Origin: Aquanectria penicillioides
Lineage: Eukaryota > Ascomycota > Sordariomycetes > Hypocreales > Nectriaceae
Reading direction: 5' to 3'
DNA: 64,000 nt
Assembly: GCA_003415625.1 (NCBI GenBank)
Contig: PYIU01000007.1
Coordinates: 2,170,001 to 2,234,000, forward strand
Part shown: in pieces, positions 52,541-64,000 of the stretch
Numbering within the stretch: the first letter of the stretch is position 1
How the letters are laid out: every line of letters starts with the position of its first letter
The notes under the pieces: generated by a model
The model's database searches: none
Told to the model about the DNA's origin: nothing
The model's input: the letters and a program-made list of their open reading frames with translations, nothing else
Translations under genes and position numbers: made by a program

Positions 52541-55500
52541 TTATAATAACTATTTTTATATTCTTTATATTATTTATACTATTACTATTACTATTAATAG
52601 TAATAATAATAATAATAGCAATTATTTTATAGCTTAATTAGCCTACTTACTATTTTAATATATAGGCCTAATTTACTATTTTTTTACTTAATTAATTAAG
52701 CTTAGCTTTAGCCTTTACTATATTCTATAAAATTATATTATTAATTATATCCCTTTCCCTTATCTTTATTAGCAGTATAATATTATTTAGCAATTAATAT
52801 TATAATAGCTATATATATAAGCTATAGGGATTGTATTTTAATTATACTATAATATTAACTTCTCTCTCTTTATTATTATTTTTACTTAAGACTATATAGC
52901 TACTATAAAGCTTAAGATTAGCTTTAATTAATATTTAACTTTATACCTTATAGTTAGTATAGATAAAAGTAGTAATATAAAGTAAACCTTTTTATAATAC
53001 TTTATACTTTTATTATAGCTACTTTTTTACTATTAAATTGATTTTTTTGCTTAATAGCATTAATATTAATATACCTTTAGGCAGGCCTATAAGGTTATAG
53101 CCCTTTATTAAATCTATTAATAGTATAATAGCTATTAAAGGGCTAAAGTAAATAATAATATTATTGAAAAATTTATTAGCTATAGTGCTTTAGATTAATT
53201 ATAATATAGATAGCTATATAGCTTATACTATTAATTACTTTAAGGCCTTAATGCTTATTTTTTATTATTACTATTAGTATATTAAGGATATATATAAATA
53301 TAGCTAATATAAAGATCTTACTATTATTGCTTAAATTTAAAATTATAGTTATTTTTATTTATATAGAATAATTATAGCTATTTTTTATTTAAATATATTT
53401 AAATAGAAAGATATATAATAGCTTTTATATATACCTTTAAAAGGCTAAGGCTGCCTTTATATTAAGGTTTTAATAGTTTTAATTTAATAATATAATTATA
53501 AAAATATTTATTTTCTATAAGATCTTATACCTTAATTAAAAATAATAGCTATTAAGTATATTAATATTAATACAATTTTAGGTTTTTATATAAATATAAT
53601 GCAATAAGGCAAGTAGCTTAAAGTTTTTAGCAGTATAGACCTACTTTTTAAGCATTATTACTATTATAAATTTCTTTTATAGTATATACACTTTATTATA
53701 GTTCTATTTATATAGATTTTTATTTTAATTCTATAGAAACTTATTGCTATTTAATAGAAATATTTTATTTATAATTAGCTTAAATTAATAGAAATTATTA
53801 TAAAATAAAATAATAAAAATGCCTTTAAAGCTTTTATTAAAGTGCTTAATTAAATAATAAAGCTTATTATTAATCTTTAATAATATACTAGCCTTAAATA
53901 TACTAACTTTATTAATAATAAGCATTTATCTATCCCTTTATAATGCCTATATAAATCTACTTACTATTTATTACTAGTTAATTAACCTTTTGCCTATTAT
54001 ACTATAGTTTTACTACAATAATAATAAAGACCTATTAATAATAAGGCTATAAGCTAAATAAATAGTAATACTATTAATACTTATTGCTATTATACTTAAT
54101 ATAGCAATTATTAATAGCTAATATAATATACCTTATTTAATAAAAAGCTTTATTATTGCCTTAATTATTTAAGATTTATCTATATTGCCTTTACTACTAA
54201 AAAATTAATATAGTAACTAAAGGCATTTATTCCCTTTAATACTAAAACTATTAATAGTATTGCTATTACTTTCTATAAACTAAATATATTAATAGATTAA
54301 TAGAAAGGCAATAGCTTATTGCTTATTAAGTATAAACTATAAAGCAATATCTATTCTAAAGGTTATAACTATAAATATAAATGCTTATTTAATTATAACT
54401 ATAAAACTATATAATAATAATAATATTGCTTTCTTTATTGCTTTTATTACTATTTTAATGCTTTTTTCTTTTTCTTTTTCTTTTTTATTTATTTTTTATA
54501 TACCTTAAATTTAATGCTTTATTGCTTTTAATAGCCTTAATTGCTAAGCCTTAATGGCTATAATTTTACTTAAATTAAGTATTTAAATTTAGCTACTATT
54601 AGTATTACTATTTTCTATAAATATTAAATCTTCTCTTTTTTCTTTCCCTTACTGCCTAATGCTCTCCTTTAAATCTTTACTTTCCTTTTCCCTTTCTATT
54701 ATGCCTTAAAGCTTAATAAGATTATAAAGCATTAAAGCTAGCTCCTTTAATCTTATTATAATTTAATTGCTATTAGCTACTATTTAAATAATATTAATAA
54801 AATATATAATTTAGCTAAAGTTATTATCTTAAAATCTATTAGTATTATTATTATTGCTATTATTATTCTTATTATAGTAGTTTTTATTTCCTTTATATAA
54901 CTTACTGCTATTTATAGCTATTTTAATATTCCTTAATATAAATGCCTATTACTATATATTCTTTTAAGTATTTTAGGCTAATTGCTTTAATAATTAAATA
55001 TTATTTATAAAAAAGAAGATCTATTTTAGTATATTTTATTTTTGCCTATCTTAAATAATAATTATATTTATATTGCCTAATAATAACTTAAATATAAAGT
55101 AATACTATAGTATAAAAAGGCTAAAATACTAAACTATTACTTTAAAAAATTCTTTAAATATTAATATTAATTAATTAATTAATTAAGCTTTAAAAATAAA
55201 GGCATTATATAATAACTCTCTCTTTATAGTATATTAAATATAATAAAATATATTTTAATTTACCTTTAGTAATATTGCTTTTTATTTTATTTCTTTTTAT
55301 TAATAAAGTTTAGGCTAAAATAGCCTTTAATAAATATAACTAAATGCATTTTATATTAATATAAAAACTATATTTATTTATTTAAAAAAGGGCATTTAGG
55401 CTTAAAAGAAATACTAAAGTCTTTAGCGCTATAATATAACTTTTTACACTAAATATAAATAAAGATAGTATAATTATATAAGTAGATATCTTAAAAGACC

Positions 55501-56593
55501 TCTTTATAGTATAAATATATATTTAAAGCTATAACTTTCTTTCTTTACTTTTTAATATAAATATTAAAGCTAGATTAATTATTACTATTTTTAAGCTAAT
55601 TAATCTTCTAAAGATATAACTACCTTTTTAATATAAGCTAATATAGCTTATTAATATTAAAATATATTTAATAATAATTATATAAAAGCTTTATTAAATA
55701 TTTTAAAAGATAAGTAATTACTTTAATCTTTAATAGTGCTTAATCTATAAAAATGCAATTAGCTACTTTTATAAAGAATTAATAAATTTTATTTCCTTTT
55801 ATACTATTAATATTAATATTAATATAAATATTGCTATTACTATTTTATTGCTTAATAGATCTATTGCCTTTTTAATTATTAATATTATTTATATAAGTAT
55901 TAATATAAATATAAATACTATTATTATTATTATTAATACTATTTACTAAAATGCAAAAAGATATAAATATAAATATAAATATAGATATAGCTTTAGCTAT
56001 TTGCATTTTAATCCTTTCTTTTAGTATAAAAAGGTACTTTATAGCTATAATTATTTGCTTTTAGATTAAATCCTTTACCTTTATTATATAGTTAGTTAAG
56101 TAATAGATTAAGAATAAGCTATAAGATTGCATTGCAATAAATATTAAGTTATAATTATATTGCAATCTTATAGTTATTAATTTATTTTAGCGATTTATAA
56201 ATATATAGGATTGCTTAATAGAAAGGACTCCCTTTTTATTAAACTTTATTTTTTTTATTAATTATTTAAGGAATTTAAATTAATATATATCTTACTATTA
56301 TTACTATTAATTTAGGTTTCTATCTTAAAGTATATATTTAATATATATAGCTTTATGCTTATAAATTTAAGATAATTCTATATAGAAGTTTGCCTTTTTA
56401 TTAAATATTATTAATAGCTTTATTGTATTATTAATTAAAGCTAATATATTAAATATAGCTATTCTTTATTTTATAGTAACTTAAAATAATAGCTTATTAA
56501 GGTTCTATACTTTTATAGTATATAGAATGCTTTATATTAGTAAATTTAATATATATAAAAGGAAATTATAATAGCCCTTTTTCTTTATTAATA
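52541..56593. other. AT-rich DNA with an unassigned degenerate element
   Basis: Plus-sense frames with Gln-derived stops can be traced around 53.9-54.7 kb (for example L-I-K-Y-K-L, N-Y-K-Y-K-C-L-F-N), suggesting a decayed transposon protein. I cannot place it in a family. CTA/ATT trinucleotide runs occur near 54850 and 55920. Confidence 0.4.
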
Positions 56594-57092
<499 letters not shown>

Positions 57093-60000
57093 TTTACTTA
57101 ATACTTTCTATTATTTATATATATATATTATATATAATTATATAGAAATAAAACCTTATTTACTTACTTTATAAAAAATGCTATTTAAATATTAAATAAT
57201 ATCCTTTTAATATACTTTATTGCTTTTTGAAAGATTGTTTTTATTTATATTAAAGAGCAAGCTAAAGTTTATACTTTTATATAGCTAAATTAAACTATAT
57301 ATATAAAGTAAGCTATATTAATTAATTTTAATAGCAATAAAATAGTAACTTATTTAACTAAAAACTAACTTTTTGCTAATCTTAATATAATACTTTAAGA
57401 ATAAAAATAACTTATAATAAAAGTAAATAGCTAAACTTATTAAGTTTAATATTAATAAATACTTTCTTTTTTTACTATTATTAAAATTAACTAAAAATAG
57501 CTTAATAATATCCTTATTATACTATTAATATTCTATAAGCTATAGCTTAATAAAGTTTATAATATTATTTAAGTTAATAATAAATTAAATTACTAAAAGA
57601 TTATACTTAATAATTAATAATTTAATCTTTTATTATATACTTAATTAAAATTTATAAAATATAAATTACTAAAAACTATAAATTAAAATAGATTAAATTA
57701 GCTCCTTTATATACTTATTCTTTATTATTCTATACTTCTTAATATTAACTTTAGCTACTTCTATCCTTTTAGCTATTATCTTTTGCAATAGCTACTTAAC
57801 CTTCTAAAAAGAGCCCTTTTCTATATTTATTATACTTACCCTTTAATTTTATAATTATACTATTATATTAAAAACTAAAAAAGAAAATATTTAATAATAT
57901 ATAGTGCAATTACTATATTAATAAAGAACTATTTTTATTTATATTTCTAATATTAAGTCTTAAAATATAAAAATAGCTTTTATATTACTATTTTAATTAT
58001 TACTATTATTATTACTATTATTATTGCTATTATTATTATTTTTATTCTAAAAGCTACTATTACTATTATATTTAGATTAAGATTTAATTTAAGAGCCACT
58101 AATAACTAAAAGGGATATAAATTGCAATAAATACTATATGCTTTATATGCCTTACTATTGCTATTTACTTTTGCCTATCTATCTATTATTTATACTATTT
58201 ATGCTTTTTTAGCTTTCTTTTTGCTTTCTTTTTTGCTTTTACCTTTTATAGTACCTTTTCTATTTAAGTAATAGCCTATTAAATCTATAAGGAAATATAA
58301 TTAAAAAAGCTTTTAGAAAAAACTATAGGTTTTAAAAATTAATAAATTAGGCCCTATAAATAATATAAATATATAGTTTTAATTCTAATATCTATTAAAT
58401 ATTTATTAAACTTATAAATAGAACTTAATAATTTATTAAAGGTATACTAGCTATATTTATATTAATTGTATTTATTTTAATTTCTTCATTAGGTTTCTAT
58501 TTATTTATCTCTCTTTCTTTTAGATTAGTGCCTAAAGCATTATAAAGAAACTATAACTTTTTAATATTAATTACTTTTAGTACTAAATTAAAATTAAATA
58601 TTTTTAATAAAATAATCTTTTCTATTAATTTCTCTTTATTATTTTTCTAATTATTATTGCCTATTAATATAAATATATTATTATAATTACTATTATTAAA
58701 ATTATTACTATTTATCTCTCTTTTATATATATTTAGCTTATTATTACTATTACTATTATTATTATTATTATTACTATTATTATTATTGCTATTACTATTA
58801 TTTTTATCTTTATTAAAACTAACTTTATTTACTTTATATAATTTAAAAAAGATATTTTAAATATTAATAGGCCCTATTTTAGCATTTAAGCCTTAATTAC
58901 TTATAGGCACTATATATACTTTTTGCGCTTATTTAGTTTTAAATAGCTTTTTATACTTTATTAATTAATAGATAATATTAAGGATATTATACTTTAGTGC
59001 CCTTTAGCTATCTATCTCCTTAATATTAATCTTAATATCTTTATAGTATTAATTATTTCTTTTTAATTATATTAAAGCTCTCTTTACTTTCTATCTTTAT
59101 ATTAATAGTAACCTTAAAAGATTCTATAGCTTTAATTAATAAGGCCTATACTATAAAATATAAACTTAATTAAATGCCTTAATAAATAAATATAAAAGCA
59201 TTTTTATTACTATATTTTAAATATTATTTAAAAAGATAGAAATAAAACCTTTAATATACTTTCTATACTATATCTTTCTTTCTTTTTATTAGCTATTATT
59301 ATTATTATTGCTAATAGCTATATTATATTATATAATTTACTTAAAGTAAATATTTAATATAATTAACTTCTTTTTTATTAATAATAAATCTTAAAGTTCC
59401 TTTAGATATATATAATTATAATTTAACTATTAGTAAACTTAACTAACTATAATTAATTTATACCTTTTAAATTAAATAAAGCAATTTTTATAAGCTATAA
59501 TTAATTAACCTAAAGAAAAGTATATAAAATAAAAAAATAATATATAGCTAAACTATAATATACTATTTATTTTTTGCTTTATTTAAATAGCCTATTAAAT
59601 CTCCTTTAGTTTAATTTTAAAGAACTTATAATAATATATTTTATATATTTATATTAATATTATAGTTTTATTATAAAATATATAATAAAAGTTCTATACT
59701 ATTAATACTTTTTTACTTTAAGGAATAAATATATATTAATTAAGCTTATTAAATACTTATTTATTTTCTATAAACTTTTAATTAAATTAATTAATTATAT
59801 TAAATATATTATAATTTAATTTATTTATATTTATTTTATAAAAAAAAAGAACTTAATATTAATTTATTAAATAATAGCTTTTATTTATTTAAATATAATT
59901 TAATTAAAATTAAATAGACTAAAATTAATTAAATTTAGCTTAAATAAATTAAGCTTAATTATAAACTTTACTATATTAACCCCTTTAAGATCTTTTCTAT

Positions 60001-61659
60001 TAATTTTACTTTTAGCTTTAGCTTAAATATAAAACTAATACTTTAAGAGATTTTTATTTCTTTAGTTTAAAAGTGCTAATAATAGTAGCTTTAAATAATA
60101 TTAATTTTTTAATGCCTATACTATTTAAAGCACTATTAATAGCATTAAGATATAACTTTAATAATAATCTTTCTTAAGGCTATAAAACTGCCTTTAAAGC
60201 ACTTTATTATTATATTTTTATTTTTTATTTTAAATTTAATATTATAATATTTAATTTTATTAATAAAAGAATATCTTAATATATATTATTGCTATTATCT
60301 TTATTATTAATTATTAATATAATAGCTATATAAGCTTAATCTTTATTTATTAATAAAGCATTTAAGCTAATAAATAGAATTAATTTTATTTAAGCTCATG
60401 CTTCTTTAATGCACTATATTATATAATTAAATAATAAAGTAATAAAAGTATTTAAAATTTATTAATTTAATTAATTAAATATAGTATTTTATAAATTAAA
60501 TTTAAGCTAAAATATTTATTAATTAAAATTATTTAATATTTTATTTTTATATTTTTAAATTATATAATTAAAATAATTAAATAAATTATTAATTTTAAAT
60601 AAATAATTACTATTAAATCCTTTTTATATTTATTATATATAATAGTTTTAAATAAACCTAAAGAGATCTTATATACTTTAAGTTAATTTATTAGATCTAT
60701 TGCCCTTTATATTAATAGAAAAATTAAGATCTATAATAATTTTAATAGATAGATATTATATATCTTTCTCTCTTTCTTTATATATATATATATCTCTCTT
60801 TCTTTTATTATACTTTAAGACTATATTAAATCTATTATTAATATCTATTACTATATCTTTATATACTATAAGTATATAAATATACTAGCACTATTATATA
60901 TATCTATATATATTTATTTATATTTATATATATATATAAATTTACTTAAATATTTTTATTAAAATAATAAAAAAATACTAATTATAATAATCTATATATA
61001 TTTTATATTCTTTATTATAATTAAATCTATAGGCAATTCTATATAATATTCTATATATTTACTTTTTTAATAATTATTAATATATATTTTATAATTTTAA
61101 GAATTAATAATTAATATTAAATATACTTTAAAATATAATAATTACTTTAGTTAGGCTTTTTATTTTTTTATTAATCTTTAATTATATTTATAAAAATGCA
61201 TTTTTATTATTAATATTATACTTTTATTAATATAAATATATTAAGAACTTTTTATTAATTTAAATTTAATTTATATTTAAGTAATAATACTTTATTATAA
61301 TTGCATTATTGCTATACTATTTAAGATTTTTACTTTATATTTAAATATATAATAAAGGTAAAAATAGTTATTATTTTAATATTAATTAAAAATATAAATT
61401 AATAATTATTATAACTTTATATAATAAAATCTTATAAATAAAAAGATAAATAGATCTATTCTTTTTAGCTTATAATACCTATTTAATTCTTTATTTATTT
61501 ATTTCCTTTTATATTTATTATTTTATTTATAAATTATAGCTTAATTTTAATCTATTTTTTATTAAATAAATCTATTAATATATCTATTTATATATACTAT
61601 TTAAGACCTTAATATTTATATATACTTGCATTTATATATATACTTTATATATTTATATT
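57093..61659. other. AT-rich DNA, nothing assignable
   Basis: About 4.6 kb of A/T-converted sequence between the microsatellite and the right arm of the inverted repeat. ATT/ACT trinucleotide runs lie near 57990-58040 and 58740-58800, and TATA runs near 60780. No gene, RNA or classifiable element seen. Confidence 0.5.
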
Positions 61660-64000
61660 TATATATATATATAATATTATTGCAATTATCTTTTAAATAA
61701 TCCCTTTAATTAACTTTTTAATTATTACTTTAACTATTGCCTAAACTATTTTCTTAGCCCTTACTTTAATTCTTACTTTAACTTTTATTTTAATCTCTAT
61801 TTTAATTAATCTTTTAACTATTTTTAAAAAACCCTTTTTCTTTTCTATTTTTTTAAGAATCTTTTAAATATTTAAATATAAATAAAATTATAATTACTAA
61901 AATCTATAAGCCTTAAATATTATAAAAAGGATATAGAAATAATCTATTTTTAGTATTATATTTAATATATATTAAAGAATTAATTAAACTTCTTTAAGAC
62001 TAGTAATATATAAATAATATAAACTATAATACTATTAGCTAAATATATATCCTTTAATTAATATAGTTTATATAAAAATATATATAATTTCTTTAAAATA
62101 AAGAAAATAAACTATTAATATTTATATTTAATATTAACCTTTTAATATTTAATAGAACTTTTTACTTAAATAAATAAAAATATTTTTAGTATTTAATAAA
62201 TAGTATTTTATATTCTTTTGTATTTATATAAAAAGTTAAATAATTAAATACTTTATTAAAAGAATTAAACTTTTAGTTAAAAGATAAATATAAAATCTTA
62301 AATTTTATTATATTAATATTATTAATTTAAGATTATAAATACTATTAATAAATAATATCTTTTTAATTTAAAACTTAAAACTATAAAAAACTAATATATT
62401 ATATAAATAGTATTAAACTATATTTATTAGAACTAAATAAGCTATTTTTCTTTAGAAACCCTATTATTAGCTTTATTAATATTATTATTAGTTTAGTAAT
62501 TACACTTTTTAAAAAGTCTTTTCTTTAAGGCTTTTTAAATAAAGAACTTTAATACTATAGTTTTATTAATCTCTTTAACTATATAATATCTATTAAGGCA
62601 TTAGAACTACTATATAAAGGCGCCTATACCTTTTAAGTCTTTATTCTTATTTCTATAGATATTAGCGCTTATTTTATATATTATTTTTAAATACTTTAAA
62701 GCCTAACTTTACTATTTAAACTAAATATAGGCTTTTATTATATTAGCTTAATTATAGGGCTTTTAAATTACTTTTTAATAAAAAAACTACCCTTACTTTT
62801 AAAAGACCTTATTTTAATTATAGTTTTAAATAGCTAAATATAATTATTAATTATAATAGTCTATTTAACTTTATAATAATAGTATATATTATTAATAAAA
62901 AGAAAACCTTTTATTTTTATAAAAGCTACTATAAACTATATAAAGTACTTTATTACTTTTTATATTATTAATATATTAATAACCTTTAAATATAATATAG
63001 CAATATTACTATTACTAATATTAATATTAAAACTATTTATATTTTTAATAAAATAGAAATATACCCTTTAAACCTTAATACTAATAAATTTAATTAAGTA
63101 AAAGATAATCTATTATATCTATATAAATTATATTACTATAATGCTTTTATAATATTTAGTTTTTATTAATAGAATTAGCCTAAAGCTTAAGAAAATATCT
63201 ATTATATAAAAATAATAATAAATAATATAAATAATATAAATAATATAAAATGCATTAAATAGTATTAATATATTTAATTTTATTAATATATTAAATAATA
63301 TTAATTATAATAATTCTTTTAATAAAAAAGAATATTTAAATATACTTTATATTTAAGCCTTTATTAAATAATTGCAATTTTAGCCTATTATTAATAATAC
63401 TTAATTTACTTTAATTAATAATCTATTTATTATTAATAAAACTTAATCTATTTTTATAGAAGTTTAATTTATTTTTACTAAAAGTTAATTTATTTCTACT
63501 AAAAGCTAGTTTACTATAAGCTAAAGTTAATCTATTATTAATAGAAATTAATTTACTTTTAGTATAAATAAATCTATTTTTATTAAGATTTAATTAACTA
63601 TTAATTAAGATTAATTTAATATTAATAAAAGCTAATTTATAATAAATAAAACTTAATTTACTATAAATTAAGGAAATATAATTAAAATATTTAATTATAA
63701 TAAGAAATAATATAAAGATAGAGAAGAATTTAATAATAAAGATATTTAAGGCATTTAATATAAAGATCTAAAAATATCTATTTAAAATACTTTAGTTTTA
63801 TTACTAAAAACAGTAAATGCTACTTAAGGTAAGAGAGAGAAAAAAAGAGGTTTTTATTAAATTATTTATTTATCTATTGTATTTCTTTTCTTTATAATAG
63901 TATAGAATAGTAAAGCTTTTATATATATTATTATTTTATTTATTTTAATTAAGTTTTTTAAAGAGCCTTTATAATATATAATAAAAGGCACCTTGCTATA
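61660..64000 (-). repeat. Right arm of a large inverted repeat, continuing past the window
   Basis: Reverse complement of 49478-51820. The match is still running at base 64000 (AGCAAGGTGCC-like sequence against AGCAAGCTTCC at 49484), so the true arm is longer. The arms are separated by about 9.8 kb. Confidence 0.75.

Overview
The window comes from a filamentous ascomycete (Pezizomycotina). The protein sequences of its two genes look most like Eurotiomycetes, but I recognised that by eye and it is not a database result. The evidence is the many short introns (43-112 nt) with GTRNGT donors, CTRAY-like branch sites and NAG acceptors, two conserved fungal genes, and a gene-free, extremely AT-rich block with the signature of repeat-induced point mutation (RIP).

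Bases 1-11.7 kb are normal-GC euchromatin with two genes on the + strand. The first is the 3' nine-tenths of RAT1/XRN2, the nuclear 5'-3' exoribonuclease; its first ~100 codons lie upstream of the window. After a 617-base intergenic gap comes a very large neurofibromin/IRA-type Ras GTPase-activating protein in 14 recognisable exons (3378-11705, about 2,536 codons). Two things are wrong with this gene. A five-G run at 6013-6017 shifts the frame, as if one G were missing. The 3' end also runs straight into the AT-rich block: the last intron is still recognisable, but the terminal exon is reduced to A/T-only sequence.

Bases 11.7-64.0 kb contain no intact gene. This is a graveyard of nested, RIP-mutated retrotransposons. 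A Ty1/copia element on the minus strand (12110-31182) has two 226-bp LTRs and an ACTGC target-site duplication. It was invaded by a Tad-like LINE on the minus strand (16587-28916, 14-bp TSD), which was itself invaded by a second copy of the same LINE (17999-23594, 12-bp TSD). A Ty3/gypsy element on the plus strand (about 31219-43834, 314-bp direct repeats) follows and contains a 5'-truncated copy of the LINE (39093-41442, 11-bp TSD). From 43.9 to 64 kb there are further LINE pieces, including a 1.36-kb 5'-truncated insertion with a 15-bp TSD (47473-48828), a direct-repeat pair starting at 44996 and 51821, a large inverted repeat (about 49.48-51.82 kb against 61.66-64.0 kb), and a ~500-bp ATTT microsatellite.

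The decay is of one type. Pairs of copies differ overwhelmingly by C-to-T and G-to-A changes. Surviving TpG is almost always TGC and surviving CpA almost always GCA, so the mutator appears to avoid cytosines preceded by G. Small spared islands sit at the outer edges of several insertions. The block could be an AT-isochore, subtelomeric or pericentromeric heterochromatin; sequence alone cannot decide.
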